A stretch of 64,000 bases of DNA from Silurus meridionalis (GCF_014805685.1 NC_060885.1:34240632-34304631); one strand, 5' to 3'; shown: positions 12,316 to 26,938, counted from the first letter of the stretch. Translations and numbers: made by a program. The notes: generated by a model from the letters alone, not told the origin.

Positions 12316-15300
12316 ATTTCACAACTGATTTTTAAATGCAGCTGAGCCAATTAGGTTTTTTTAAAAAGAAAACATTGCTAACGATGAGACATCGAAACAT
12401 TTTGGAATGTAATTGATTCTGTGTGAGATCCAGTTTATGGGGTGGTGTAAACTCTTTATACTCACTTCGGTCCGAAGCACATGCACAGGCTGGCGAGATA
12501 GCCATTGCTGAATGAGAAGACAATCATGAAAACGATGTACCAGGCGTCATGGGCGAACACTACAGGCAGCTTTTGCCTGGGGAACACGTTACACAGCATG
12601 AAGAGGGGGATGAAGATGACACGAACCAGCACCAGACCCGGAAGAATGATACTGTCTTTACCAGGCTGCGGAAACAGTACACAAACAATATTAAGACCAG
12701 AAAACTCTACAGTCTCTCAGAGTGTAGAAAATATATTTAAGAATCAGGTAGTCATTCAAAAACAGTAATGAGATCATAAACAATAATCTGGAATCATCTG
12801 GATTCATCACAAACTATTTCCAGGAAACAATTATAACCATGAGGAAACACGGGAGCTTTGAGGATGGATTTGGATTTGGTTTGTACTTAATGCCAACAGT
12901 CTGCTACACTGACTCAGGACTACTGGATGTATTTGATCATCACTGCACCTCAACATCGTTTATCTGTAATAAATGGGCATTCGGTGCCACCCAGATGAGG
13001 ATGAGGTTCCCTCTCATGTCTGGTGCCTCTTAAGGTTGTTTCCTCATGCCACCTCAAGGAGTTTTTCCTTCACCACAGTCGCCACCAGTTGGTCATTTGT
13101 GCGAAAAGATTAAATTCCACCTATATTCTTGCCTCCATGCAACAAATTAAATTTAGATCAATTTACACAAGTTATTACACAAATCCAAACGTAGCAGATC
13201 ATTTTTACAATCTGGATAAATTCTAGTTAAAGTGAAATGTGTGTGCTTTTGTTTTGTCTGCTATAAAAACTCTTCCTGGTTCTTCCACCTGAAAGTCTTT
13301 CTCCCCATCCTATTCCCTCATCGTCGTAAAAAGCATTTCACTGCATGTCCTTTCACCTGCAAATCTTACAAATGGGTTGATATGTTTTTTCCTCTCGTTT
13401 TGTGGAGGTGTGACGGATCTGTATCGAGTGGACTCTAATTCATGATGTTTATATTAAACATCACATCGGTTCATTTGTGTTGTAAAATCCGTAGTACAGT
13501 GTGACAGCATGCTGGTGTGAGTGTCATGTGGACGGAACTGTGAACTTTCCACATCTCAAAGTCCTTTCCTATTGATCTGTGAATTTTTTCAAGTTTTTAA
13601 AAGTGCACTGAAATGCGTGGACTGAATAAACATGAGCCCCAGAGCGCATCCTCACACACCGGTGTCCTACATACAGCTTAGAAGTGTAATGATTTATAGT
13701 CCTTCTAAAGATGTCTGGATTTTAGAACAAGCTCATTAGTGCCAATATCTATTGTTAAAAGTACTATAGTACTATATAGTAAATTTCCCACAGATAGGAG
13801 TTTATTTGTTTTTTTACCCTACAGTCTCGGAGCAGAATTTACTAACCTTGAAAATGCTTTTAAAACACACACCAGATGTTTGGACTGTTTCGTGTCTCAG
13901 AGCAAAATGAACACTTTAAACCAGCACTTTTCCCCTTAACCCACAAAACATGCACTTCATGACACTCACCCATGTGCACTTTGCTGTTAAGCTTCGTCCG
14001 GCCCAATCCATCAAGTTAAACATCAAGAAGCAGAACACGGGAATGAAGTATTTTGCTGGAGATATCAGTGAAAAGGAGGACGATGATGTGAAAACATAAT
14101 AAGCTGCAAAATCTTAAAGTAGCACACTTTGAGAAACACCTTCTTACCCCAAGTACCACCTGCAGCGATATAGGGCTTGACATCCACAGTCACAGCAGGG
14201 AAAACTCCAATAGTGACGGTGAAGATGAAGCACACTGAAAGGGCCATCACCTTGATCTAAAGGGGTGGAGCAGGAGAAGTAATCAGGATCTCAGCAGGTC
14301 TATACAATTATATTTTGTCTAATGATTGTATAAACATTATAAACTTCAAACTTTTCCAAAAGGTACCTTCTTGAAGATGCCAAACACAGAGATGGAAGGT
14401 GTGGTATTTACATCAGTCAGATCCACTACTAAAGTTTTCTCCGCAGGGTTTTCCGTAACTTCAGCATTCACATCTAACGCTATACTCTGAGTCTTGTTGC
14501 TTTCCAGCGCATCTTCATATGAAACATTGTGTACAAGTACAAATAAGAAAAAAGGGGCAGGAAACAAACAGAATACAAACTGCAGGATTTTCACGAGTCT
14601 CCAGCATCATCTACGAGCACTCAGACCTTTAGCAGCAATAGCAAAAGAGAACTAAACAAATATACCAGATGGTTTGGATTTTAGCACAAGCTTTAGTGAG
14701 AAAGGTATTTCCCAGAAAACTCTGAGTCGGGTTTGAAGGCCTGTGCTCTGAGAACTTAATGTGCAAGTGTGTTCAGTAATTGCTCTACCTTTGTTCAAGA
14801 GGTCCATCTTGTTTTCCTCATCACCAGAAGATTTGGTACTACTGGTGTTTGCATAATATTTAAAGAAATCCTGCAACATCATTAAACAAATAATTAGAAA
14901 CAAACCTGATGGAATAAGTTCACTGAAGACGGCTTTAACTGTGTCCATCTCAGGGCTACACCACATGATAAGGGGTGAGGCGTGAATAGCAATACCAGGA
15001 ACAAACCAAAAATAGGACATTTTAATAACTAAATGTTAAAGATCTGATCAATGTAAGTGTGTATACTGTGATAAACTGGGACACTTGGCTCCAAGGAATA
15101 AAGAAATAAAAATACTTAAGAGCTTGTGTCATACCATTCTGGGCAGCAAGATGTAAGAAACGATGGCCAGCAGAATTACAACACAGGCCATGATGAAGTA
15201 ACCAAAAGCACTGTCCTGCAGCGTTGAGCCAGCTGGAAAATAAAGACGTGAATAACGTAAGCCCAAAGGGTAAAATGTAAAATCAGTAATGTAGTGAAAA

Positions 15301-18006
15301 AGCAAATTGAAGAAAAAAAACGCACAGGCGATTGCACAGATCATGGAAAAGGCTGCGAATGTTCCAGCCAATCCCTGGCCGCTCATGATGGGAGCCGTGT
15401 AAGACCCTGGGAGCAGCCCTGCCAAGCCGAACAAACTTCCCTGCAGAATTGCACCAAAACCTGGAGAATGGAGAAAAACAAAAATGTCCGAGTGGTGAGA
15501 AGAAGGGAAGAAAAAAAAACCCATGGGATTATCAAAGATAATTTCCCAGCACACATTCTGTGTTTGTTATCTTTTCCACAGCTCGACTTCCCAAACCAGA
15601 GTGTAATAATAACATCAAAGCAGGCTGGTCTGCCATGTTGATCTTAACTCCAAGTGAAAAAAGAAGTCAACTGCATGATGGTGCATTGAACAACTTCTCA
15701 AAAATTCAAACCAGCAGACGTCTAGCTGAGACACTCACAGTTGATGCAGACTATTTTAAACATGGTGACGATGAAAAAGGTTAGAGGTTCCATGTCCACC
15801 TTGACCAACACTGCAGTGACCAGAAACACCACCAGGATCACAGTGAGGCTGCCGCAGATCCTTAATTTCTGAGGAATCCTGGAGGAAAGCAGAGGGAAAT
15901 AGGAATCAAAGATCAACATTCCTTATACAAACCTGAGATAATGATAAAAAGATGGCTGAAAAATAAAGCCTGCAAGATACCACAAAATATTTGGTTGACA
16001 GTAGGGTTAGGCTGATTATTCGGTTGGGGCTCATGGGGTTTACACGGCACGTGCACCACGTTGACTGATCCTCAGTAACCGTTTTGTGGTTTCCGCTTGT
16101 ACCTTCCCATGAGATTTTTGAGCGACTGATTTACTTCAATTTAGCTCAAAGCCTGCTTTGATCTACCATTTACAGTCTACAGTTCCAAGGAAATTCTAGA
16201 AAAGCTAGAAATTTACTGTTCAAATTAACACTCACAACCCACGCCTACAGAAACATCTCTACATGGAGAAAATATGATCCAAAAAGTGAAGATGACCTAC
16301 CAAATCACACCACAGATCTTTGGCCACAGGTCTCAGAAAACATCAACAACAACATGCCTGTGCCTGATATAATACAAAACCATCCAACACAAAGAGCTGG
16401 GAGGAATCCAGACACCAAAAATAGAACAGACAATGATATTCATGCCTGTATGGGACGGTACACCACTGAAGCACTTCAGGAAAAGGGTTCAAGACCCGTT
16501 ATTGCCAAGCTGCCACTCTTGGGCCCTTGAGCAAGGCCCTTAAACCTCCAGGGGTGCCGTATAATGGCCGACCCTGCGCTCTGACCTCAGCTCCTGAGCA
16601 AGCTGGGATATGAAGAACAAATTTCACTGTGCTGTAACGTGTATGTGACAAATACAAGCTCTTCTAACTAAGGATCTCATTTTTACATCTGCGCCATGAG
16701 CCCAATATCACAAATACAAAGGTTCTTCCTACAGCACTAGTCATCACCAACAAAAGCATACAAAAAACTGGAGAGCAAAGATCATTGATTCATATTTTAT
16801 AACCTCTTTATCTCTGCTGTTTTATCTCTGATTTTTAAAGCTGCTTTGGGACAATGTCCATCGTTGTATATAAATAAAACTGAATTGAATTGGGGGACTC
16901 ATGATCAATAATCAACTACAGAACAACAGAAAAATATATCGCACAAGAGACTGCACGTGGCATGGCGAGCTCCACCTTAATTACTGTTCGATTAATGCTA
17001 TTACTCAGGAAAAGAGACGAGAAAAGAGAATTGAAACTGAACAGACTTCAACATCAGAAACCTGCGTTTACCTCATTTACAAACCACCAACAACACGGAC
17101 ACAACCTTTACTGATCAGAAAAAACTGTGTGATTATTAGATTATACTCAGAACGTATAAGAATGAAATAACCAAGATCTTATCTTCTTAACTCCACTATG
17201 AATTATGGAATCTGGATTCTGGTTTCTCATACGGTTTCTTCCTCATACCATCTCATGAAGTTTTTTTCCTTCACCACTGTTTCCACTGGCTCTCTCATTA
17301 GGACAAACTAATAAGCACTTTTTAATTCTGTAAATCTGCTTCAGGAGAACATCTACTGTTCAAACTGTTACTGTTCTAATGAAAAATAAAGAAATGTGAC
17401 CTACTGCTCTGCTCCAGGTTCTGATCATCAGGGAGGTGTAATTACAAGCACGTATGAAGTACAAATCGAAATGTTAAGTTCAGAGAGCTGTAGGAGAATA
17501 ATGCTGTGTGAGAAGTGAGAGCTGGAGATTTGGCCTCACCTCTGATGGAGCAAGGAATTAAGGCAGGTGAAGATGAGCAGAGGGACCATGGCACACAGGG
17601 TCATCACATTGTTAAATTTTGATTCCAGGACACTTCGTGTGTCACCTTCTGTGCCATCATGGGTCCCGTTCTGCTTGTCACCAGCGGGGGCAGAATCTCG
17701 GAGACGGCTGGTGAAGTACTGTGAAGAATTAAAACCACAATCTTATTACGCATCATATGATCTGATCACTATTCCAGTTCCCGTTAAGCGTTGGGGTGGT
17801 TTGTAATGTTACCATGGTGGCAGTCATGAAGAAGTTCCATGGCAGAAGTGTTCCCAGCCCCAGGATGAACAATATAATCCATACAGCGTAATACCTGTAA
17901 TGATGATAAAAATAAAAAAAACGCATATTCTCAGCAGTTAGTAATTAAATATGAAGAGATAAAGAGATGCTACTCACCTGTCTCGTGGAGCGTTCGTAGC
18001 CGTCAT
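11579..18006 (-). CDS. slc29a1: Equilibrative nucleoside transporter 1 (ENT1)
   Basis: Twelve coding exons read 18006 to 11579: 17978-18006, 17813-17894, 17540-17718, 15739-15878, 15326-15460, 15135-15232, 14789-14870, 14367-14512, 14148-14256, 13970-14055, 12466-12665 and 11579-11690. Every splice site is GT-AG and the frame closes on 465 residues (human ENT1 has 456). The protein is an 11-TM facilitative carrier of nucleosides across the plasma membrane. Marks of ENT1 rather than ENT2 are Met33 after LLPWNFF in TM1, an N-glycosylation sequon (NGT) in the first extracellular loop, SFGAI-type context reading CFGAILQGSLFGLAGLLPGS, TAPIMSGQGLAG (the inhibitor-site glycine), DWAGRS in TM8, and SNGYLASLCMCFGPK before the last helix. 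The cytoplasmic loop (exons 7-8) is acidic and variable. Introns hold SINE and other repeats. Confidence 0.96.
12975..13110 (+). repeat. Interspersed repeat, family A, copy in slc29a1 intron
   Basis: The segment contains 'gaggttccctctcatgtctg', 'ttcctcatgccacctcaagg' and 'agtttttccttcaccacagt'. The same ordered motifs recur at 17205-17345, 34710-34935 and about 37900-37965, and in reverse at about 40025-40140. I recognise it as a very common fish repeat but cannot name its class. Confidence 0.6.
16446..16890 (+). repeat. tRNA-derived SINE body plus repeat tail
   Basis: The segment at 16446-16665 holds the SINE motifs 'cttgggcccttgagcaaggc', 'ccaggggtgccgta' and 'ctgaccctgcgctctgacc' style text, also seen at 44265-44508. 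The head is decayed. A second piece at about 16800-16890 ends in 'aaagctgctttgggacaatg' and 'tataaataaaactgaattga', matching the tail of repeat family A. It lies antisense in slc29a1 intron 3. Confidence 0.6.
17205..17345 (+). repeat. Interspersed repeat, family A
   Basis: A diverged copy containing 'tttcttcctcataccatctc' and 'ttttccttcaccactgtttc', in order with the 12975 and 34710 copies. Confidence 0.55.
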
Positions 18007-18035
18007 TGTCGCGGTTTATAGTTCAGGCTCAAATG
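18007..18035 (-). other. 5' UTR part of the slc29a1 start exon
   Basis: On the minus strand a strong acceptor (TTTTGTCTTCTAG) precedes CATTTGAGCC, 29 bp before the start codon. The leader is therefore spliced and the promoter must lie further up, at higher coordinates. Confidence 0.6.
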
Positions 18036-19741
18036 CTAGAAGACAAAATTGGGAATTACCAGAATTATTATTAATAACAGGTTCTGAGGGTCTGAGAATT
18101 CGTTCATTTTTTTTGGTTTGAAAATGAAATATAAATGAAGGTTTATCCTATAAATCAGTTACAGTTTCATGTTATCTTATTGTTTGACTTTGTGTGTTTG
18201 TGAAAATCTTGAAGAACCTTAATGTAAAATTTCTGATCAAGCATCAGCACAAAATCAATCAGTGGCTCCAAACATTCTGGCTTCACACAGAAGTTCATAT
18301 GGATCACTACATGCTTTTTAAACCAACCAGAGTGCGACAGGAAATGGGAGTCAAACACACGTGTTCTCTTCTTACAATGTTTTACCACATACAAGTTCAG
18401 ATGCTCATTGAAGAACCACCTCACTCTGTCCTGTCGATCTTCTACTAGATTCACTGTGATCTCTGAATCTGTTACTTTAGTTTTTAATCATATTATTTAT
18501 CATCTGCTTGAACATCTTCAGAGCGGATATTTCTTCCTAAGAACAGAGCTGTGAAATTCCCTTTTACTTCCAGATTCGGATGTTCAATTGGGAAAATTGT
18601 ATTTTAGGTCATTGATCATATTTCATATTGTGGGACTTTGATTTTTAAACTTTGTGCGGTTAAACCAACATATAAAATTAATAAATACGTCACTTTCTCT
18701 TTTTTTGTGTGTCTCAAAACATATAAAACATCTTTTCTCCTGAAAAACAACAAACGAGTCTGAATTCACATTTTGTTTGTGAAAAGAAAAAAAAACGAAT
18801 GAAGGCATCATACATCAGACCTCTGACACGTTTCTGTTTAAGTGCACAGTCATTAATAAAAAAATATCATTTCAAAAGCAGTAAAACAGATCAAGCTGAA
18901 AACGTTCTGCTGTTTTACTTTGGTTTATATTTGTGCAATCGCAAATATAGAAAATCAAAAAGTCACAAAATGAAAGTGTTTTTTCCAGAAACAGATCAGC
19001 AGTGGTTATGTTTTCTCATGAAATTAACCTCATGAGGCATTTATTAAAAAAATAGCAATGTGCAACTAAATTCCCATCAGAGGATTCTGGCCTTTGTGAC
19101 CAAAAAAAGCCTACAAACTCAGGAATCTAGTGATTTTTATTTTTTTTCATTAGTAGCAAAATTCCAGCCTTCAGAGCTAAAATTCCAAGAGTAAAAAAGG
19201 GGGTTTGCCTTTTTAAACAGTCGAAAGCTACAGCTTCAATTCAGAAGCTTTTTCTCAGTACAGCTTGGATTATCTAAAGATTCAAATCTACTAAAGTCTG
19301 ACAGACAATTATTTCATTTCATTCAATACATTTCTGGTAGTGCAGCATTACGCTGACCTGAACAACTGCAGACAAACATCTGGAATAGCAAAATAATATT
19401 AATAACAACAATAATAACAATAATAATAATAATAATAATAATAACCTCTAACATCCAGCAAATATTCAGGTAAATGTTAGAAACAGCAGGTGAAAAAGAA
19501 ACCAGGTCTTACAGTGTGTATTCCTCAGCACTTCAGCGACAGCGTCACACTGCAGCGTCGACCACCGAACAAACCTCATCTAATACATTCTACACAACAG
19601 TAAAGAGTTCTCAGAACACAGTTCACCCCCGCCTCTCAGATTCACTCCTCCCAAACACTACACTACTGGAATGTTTCACAGAGATGTAAGAATTAGAAAA
19701 GCATGACTATAGGAATAAGCAACATGTATATACTTACTGTT

Positions 19742-19786
<45 letters not shown>

Positions 19787-19875
19787 GGCCAGAGCTTCAG
19801 TGAGAATCATCTGAACAAAGTGGGACATACTCCAGCATGATAAAACAAGCAAACAACCATGAAGCATATACACAG

Positions 19876-19916
<41 letters not shown>

Positions 19917-22284
19917 CAGAGGTCCTAACAGCTGTCAGAGAATCCAAGCAGCTCCTGAGAAATGTCTATATGGTCTTCACTATAAGTATCTAAAAGTGAT
20001 CCTGCTGCGAAAATCGTTTACACGTACAGTTTTTATAATACAGACAAATCCATCTGCACACACACAAATCTTCTGTACTCATTCTTATGTTCTTCTTCCA
20101 GCAGAACATTTCACACACGTGTGCACTTTATGCCGGTTTGTTCTGTGTTCATTTCTGTTGTACATCATCTACACTTCCTTTACAGCTTCTACACTTCTGT
20201 TAAAGCTTCTACAAAACTTCCATATGGTGATGCTGAAGGCAACCGTGTTCAGGAGATCCGAGAGAGAATAACGCAGCAGCAGCAGGATCCACGGACCAGA
20301 GCCGGGTCAGGAATGTGGTTCGGAGCTGGAGGAAAGGAGCAGTGAGAAGTATCCTGTGGATGAGGAGACAAATCAGTGCGCTCTGTTCCAGTATCCAGCA
20401 ACAAGGATAAATAGGAGAGAGAAAAGAGGGAAAAGAGCCTCGGGGCCGAGGGACACGGAGTAGAGCCAAATGTGTGTATGTGTGTTTATAGGTTGAAGTT
20501 TCAAAATTGCTGAATATGCCAGGGCATGAGAGTTATGATTCCATCAACTGAAAAGGTGTAGATGTGTGTGTGTGTGTGTGTGTGCATGTGTTTGCATGTG
20601 TGTGTCGGTTCCCCAATAGAAATTACAAGTAGAATGTGTAATTAACTGTGTACCTGTGACTCAAATAAAACACGTCCACATGTCCTGACTACACTTTACT
20701 CCAAAGTACCTACAAAGCGAAGATGCTACAATAAACAACTGCAATGTTAACACACAACAGATCAGGCATGAATCCATACATCAGGCATGAATCCATACAG
20801 ATGTTGCGTATAAGTCCGATGCAACGGAGTTCATTTACATGTACTTGTAAAAATGTTCCGATAGCAACATCCAGCTTAGTGTATGTAATCAGAGCGATGC
20901 CAAATCACAGCCATTCAACCATTAATGATGCCAATCAATCCACTGCTAGAAGCACAGAGCAACAACCTACACAAACTGCCCCATGTCAAATGTTCCACTA
21001 TCACACCACTCCACTCAGTAGGTTCCTCACGCTACACACAAAACCTGAACACTGGCTTTCTTTAGAAACCATCTACACGTTTCATATGATCTGAGAGTAA
21101 ATGAGCTCTAAATGAATTCACATGACTCGGGTGCTGAGAGGAATCACGGTCTACACTTCTACACCCTCAGTACAGAAAAATGTGGAGCACTCCATGAAGC
21201 AAGGTTTACTCAGCAATGGGAACGTTCCTACATGACCTTTGAATCGATTTTGTTGAGAAGTAATAAGATAACGCAGGGTTAAGGGTCTTTTTTTCCACCA
21301 GTTGGTGTCTGGTATCGTGCTGGAATGTGAACACAAACATCTAATCTGCAGCACAAAGCTAATTGTGAAGCAGATTCTGTTCAGAGCAAATTGTTTGAAA
21401 TAAAGCACATGGATGTAAACTGAAGTGTTTTTGAGTTTCTCTGATGTGTGGTGAGATTTACTCAGTCAAACCTACTCAGTATGATCCAGGAGCACTTTAC
21501 TACACACCTTAACCATCCAAATGATCTGCACAATTCAGGGAAGAATTAGTTTTAAATCGCTTTTAACTACACAGATGCTACTAATATAATAAATATGATT
21601 TAAGGGTTAAAATACTTTTAATTGTACACCACGGTGTCTGGAGCTGCTTCAGAACCGACACTCCAAAGCTAAAAGGAAACAAAAAGGTGTTTGTGGTATT
21701 GTAACAGTGGACAGAGCTGGAGATCTTCATCTGTGTAATAGCAGAGACAAATTCCAGAGCCGTATCTGCTGCACTCTGGTCTGAACAACAACAGAACATT
21801 ACCATGTTCGTTCTTTCAGACCAACACTTACTCTATTAAACACATGGCCTTCAGAGATGCACAGTGGAAACTACTACTTAGAACTGCGGCGTTTGAGGGA
21901 AAACCCAAACAAAACAAGAACATTTCACCTCCTTCTCCGTTACTAAAATTAAACGATAAACTGCTTGCATTCCAGATGAAAATGTTTTTGTTCCCCACAT
22001 CTACAAAAAACTAAATCTTCACTCTAGGTGCATTTGTTTGTGGTCAACAATGCATGCAAGTACAGGGTTATCAGGGACAGTGTGGAAATCTCTTTCCTCT
22101 CCTGGAAAAAATATTTAGTCTTCAGCAGGGCTCCGAAGCTGTCCGAAAAGTCCATCAAGTCTTCTCTGGAAAACATGCAGACGTCTACATCTAGTGCTAA
22201 AAATGCCATTTTTCTACTATTTTATGGATAACAGAAAAAAAATCACATCTAAAAGTGCTATAAAAAAAAGAATCCCATTCAGAA

Positions 22285-22390
22285 AACACAACCTTGCTCA
22301 AGGGCCCAAGAGTGGCAGCTCTGTGATACTGGGGTTTGAACCCCTAACCTTCAGACTGTTAACCATTGAGCTACCACCTCCTCCAGATGG
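22285..22390 (-). repeat. tRNA-derived SINE fragment
   Basis: The minus strand carries an A-box-like 'ggtagctcaatggttaacag' and a B-box-like GGTTCAAACCC, followed by 'cactcttgggcccttgagca'. This is the head and first body block of the same SINE group as 44265-44508. Confidence 0.7.
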
Positions 22391-22569
22391 ATCAAACCTT
22401 CATATCCTTCATGGATCCATGAATAATTGCTGCATGAAAGAACAGAAACAGAAACCGAGAACTAAAGAAATAAACTGAAATCCTTTTTAATGCTCCTCAT
22501 GAAATCCTTATGCAACACATGATCTCTCCTGACAGGCGGCAGGTCCTAACAGCTGTTTCATATCTCTGC

Positions 22570-23095
22570 GTGGATTTTCTGCAGAATTTGCCTGAAACTT
22601 GCTTTGATAACAAAGCATAACCAAAACAGAATTTTAGAGATGCGGGTCTGCCTAACATCAAGCGGCCCATACCAGTATATGCAGGCCCATCGAGAAGCAC
22701 AGTTAGAACATTTGGGAATCTCCTGAAAAGGCCTCTAAAAAAGTGAGGGAAAGACCAAAGAGTGGACAAAGGAAGGATATGCTCAAGATCCCAAACAAGC
22801 TCATCAGAGGAGGGAACGTCACGGCTTGGGTTTGCATGGCTCACAACAGGCTCACTGATCTTTACTGTTGAGTAACTCATGATGTAGCAGCAGAATAAAT
22901 TTAGAAAGTCTGCAGTTACATTGTCTGGAAATTTACAGAGAAATGCATCCAGTCTAATTTGGAGGAACTCCCACAGTATGGCAATAATCCAAATCACACT
23001 GCCAACACAACAAAGGACTTCTTTAACAGAAATACAAACAACAATTGGAAAAAAGAAGTGGTACAAGTCTGGAAAAGAATCTTCACAATGATTTA
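22570..23095 (+). mobile_element. Decayed Tc1-like transposase relic
   Basis: Read on the plus strand with many stops and frameshifts, the segment recalls a Tc1-type catalytic domain. One part resembles 'TGSLIFTVE' (about 22850), and a later part near 22985-23035 resembles HTANTTKDF followed by KKKW, which in intact elements follows the second catalytic Asp. There is no usable frame, and no terminal repeats were found. Confidence 0.5.
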
Positions 23096-24375
23096 GATGT
23101 CAAATGCTCTTTATAAACACAGTCGTGTGGTGCAGAAGTCAGTGAAGAAGAAACGTAGCAGGAACGGAGTCAATAAAATCTGAATTTAGTGCCTTAAGCG
23201 ATTCATTTTGGAATGAATATAATATACAAAAGGAGCCTTTCTGATCCTTAAAATACCTTCCTTAAGAAATATGAGGCACATCTGAATCTCTAAGACTAAG
23301 CTCAAATGAGAGGCATAGCATGTGATGAAGTTCATGACAAAGCCACTCCTCAGTGTTCTCCACCACTATCACCCCCTGTGCTCAGGTATCCCGGGATTTT
23401 GATGCCAGAGCTCCAGAAATAGCTTTCCTGGTGACATGCTGAGTCTCAAATAAGCAGCAGTAACCTGAGAAGGTCTGCGATGAAGCAAAGGTAGCATGGA
23501 TTTGACGAAGCAGCTGCTGTGTGTGGAGATGAAAAATGATATGAAGGACGCCACTGCAAGTCACAACACACCCGATTATAACCAGTATATGAAACCATTA
23601 GGGTTCATGTAATTTGTGTATTTTAACCTGTTTTCACTATGAACAGTTTTTGCTGCATGAGTGACCTTCTCAGGTTCCATTGTGTTAAATGGAGACTATG
23701 AAAAAGCTGCTTATTCCTCTCACATGTTCCTCTATGGATTATTTAGTGTTTCAAACTTCCACTGTACACTTACAGCCGTGTTCTCACTTGGTAATCAATA
23801 ACTGACTACATTGATGCTGATATTAGTATCAGGATTTGGACCAATACAATGTTCACTTAATCATATTCATAAAAATACCCATAACCCACAGAACCGCAGA
23901 TCACACAATGTTTGTATGTGTATGAACTCTGGAGACTGGGGGTTGTGCTCCTCATTTTCACTGATTTATAACAGATGATTGTACTTTTCATGACTTTTCA
24001 TCCACCAAAGTCAAGATGTTTTTATTAGGTTACTTTCATTACTGTAGGTGATCTTTGTGAATTTTTTCACAGAGCTTCACATTCTGCTTTGCTTTCCTTC
24101 ATAGCTATAACAATGGATTTCTATAGCTTTGTATGGATCATTTTGTTTTCTATCTGAACGTGTGAAGATGCCTCCAGTAGTCATGTTCGACATGAAAACA
24201 GTGACGTCCTGATAATGTTGTAATATGATAATATCACATTGATGTTAATAATGTTGTGGTACGTTATAGTGGAAAAAGTTCCATTTAGATCCAATTAGTA
24301 GTAACATCACCCATCTCAGCCAAGTTCACAGCTCCAACGTTTATGTACATGGTGAACTGCTTTGCATGCTAGCAA

Positions 24376-24441
24376 GGCTATCTGTTTTCCACACCATGGT
24401 TTCTTAGAGGTCCTTTAAACCATGGTGGGGAACAGATAGCC
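24376..24441. repeat. Short near-perfect hairpin
   Basis: Arms 24376-24402 and 24417-24441 pair over two perfect 11-bp blocks (GGCTATCTGTT and CACCATGGTTT with their complements) with a small bulge and a 14-nt loop. It could be a tiny foldback element or a pre-miRNA-like structure. I do not recognise a known miRNA in it. Confidence 0.6.
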
Positions 24442-26589
24442 CCTTATCTCATCCACCAGCTTGGTGGCCTCCTAAACCTGCGATATCGGATGAAGCATCA
24501 TGGTCACAGTTTACCAAAAAAATTTACGATCAAGTTTTGCAGCCAAAAAATCTAATTTTACCCAATAAGTTTAAAGTTGTGTCTTGATAAGTAGGTTCTA
24601 CGCTCGCCAACAAATAAATTCAGCTGCTGTGTGCTAGTAGGCCTTATTCCAAAACCTTCCCAAATCAGTATCGATTGTATTATAAGTTGTAAGAGATAAA
24701 TAACGGAGTTGAAGCTGGTAATAAGTACTGCAGTACTGCTCCATAACAGCCAGGCGTAATCCAACAAGTCGTGGTTTTCTTGAAGTTTACTGATGATTAC
24801 AAATCCAAACAATAAAAAAGTCACTAAATCCAGGAAGATGTCGTCTGTTGTATTTTGTATGTCTGAACTGTATACAGTGATTCGACATGTTCTCTAATGT
24901 CCCAGGCATTCATCATAACTACAATATCTTAACTTGCACAGGGTTTTTTGCAATGTAGTAAATGTTTCTGCACAGGATCTGCACAGCAGAACACCGCAGG
25001 GTTAAACTCAGTCTGTTCTTCACTGTTTAGATACTCCTGAAGCAGAACAGTATGGAATGAAGATACAACTTTGCTTGAAATCCTTCTAAGGGGCCAAAGA
25101 CAAGCTGGTTGCTACGAAGCAAACTGGAGCACATGTTTGGTGTAGGAAATGCAGAGCACTACCTGACCAGAGCAGACTTCAGAAAGGCACAACAGCAAGT
25201 TAAGGTTACAATTAAAGCATTTCCAAATGCAACGAGGCAAAACTTGGCCCGTGTGGTCTCCTGCTGTTAGGCATAAAAAAGCAAATTACCTCAAAAATGC
25301 GTAACCTTTTTTTTCCGCATCTGCTCTCATATGGCTACGAGAATGTTTTTATACTCTTTCCTGTTCATCGTTCTTCACCCTGAATAATTTCAAACAGACT
25401 CAGTCCGGCTCCATTGTTTTTTTTTGTGCTGTTTGTTGAGAAGAATGTGTTCCAGCATTTTCATTCAACCTTTGGGCCAAGAAGCAACGTTCAGTACATT
25501 CAATCCACAAAAAACTAGATGGTGTTACACGCAAAACAGATGTACCATCACCATACAATCCACAAAAAGTACTACAGAAACCTCTAACAGCTTACATGCA
25601 TCTTTTAATAAATATAATGTTTTAACAGGCTGATTATATAACGATGCATTAATACATGCATTCTTAATTTTTTGCATGTAAACACATTAAACGTGAATCA
25701 AATAAGTGTTTCTGTTCTCATGGCCTCAGCACAAGTGCATTATATGACTGAGAACTGTGGTCAGGAGACCTTATGAGAAATTCTCGAGAGAAATTATGCT
25801 TATGAACATTCCCCAGCACCCTTCACTTCACCACATCCAAGTCTGAAATGCACACAAAAAGTTAATTCTGTGAGCGGAAAATACTTCCGAAAATCTTGGC
25901 GAAAGGTCCGTAAAACACTGCCAGTGCTTGTCCATGAGTTTTTATTTATTACTCGGCAGAATTAGCGACACTTCTTTTGGACAGGAAGGTAAAGATCAGG
26001 CGCAATTTCTCTCTAAACAGAAAAACAGGACTCTGTATTATCAACCACAAGGAATTCTCATGCATGTGCCTCTGAGATCAATAGAATTTCTGCACATTCT
26101 GTTGTAAACTAAATTTACATTCCTAATAGTTTGGATCTGGTCCACCCAGGATTGTTTTCTCCACTTTTTATTCTACAATTCTACAAATCTGAACTCTCTC
26201 TCTAGGGAGCTAAAAAAATACCATTGAATGAGATCAAGCAGTAGTTAAATCATGTGGAAAGAGTGATAGACTAGTAATAGGATCAGTTCTCAACCATGTT
26301 CATAAGAAAAGACAACATCTCTTCCTGTTAACAGGGAGGAGTGGTCTGAGAATGTTTAAACTGGTGCACATCCCAAACTATTGAGATATACAGGCGTCCC
26401 GTTAAAGCAGAAAACAACAAAGTGTCTTATTATGTCGCTAAATTAACAAGTGACTCTTCAACCATGTACAGGAGAAAAATGTACACCGTGTGAGTAAAAA
26501 CCTGCGTTTGACTCAGCTGAGATCTGGTTACTGAGAAGATCACAGTCTTACATCATTTCCATACTGATTAATCCACTCAACTTCATTCA

Positions 26590-26900
26590 CGAAGAGACCA
26601 CTCCTGCTAGAACAGACATGTCTGATCTGATCAGGGGATGAATGTGATCAGTCAGAATAACTTTAGCAAAATATCTTCACTGACCACTGCAGACCAGGAA
26701 CAGCCCACAAGAATTGCAGTTTTGGAGATGCTCTAACCCAGACGTCTAGACGTCACAATTTGTCAAACTCACTCAAATCCGTACGCTTGCCAATTTTTCC
26801 TGCTTCTAACATCAACTTTGAGGACAAAATGTTCACCTGCTGCTTAATAAATAAATCCATCAACTAAAAGGTGCCATGATGAAGAAATAATCAGTGATCG

Positions 26901-26938
<38 letters not shown>

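Noticed and set aside
22497..23066. 189-codon minus-strand open frame
   Set aside because: It is antisense to a degraded Tc1-like transposase. The peptide has no domain features.
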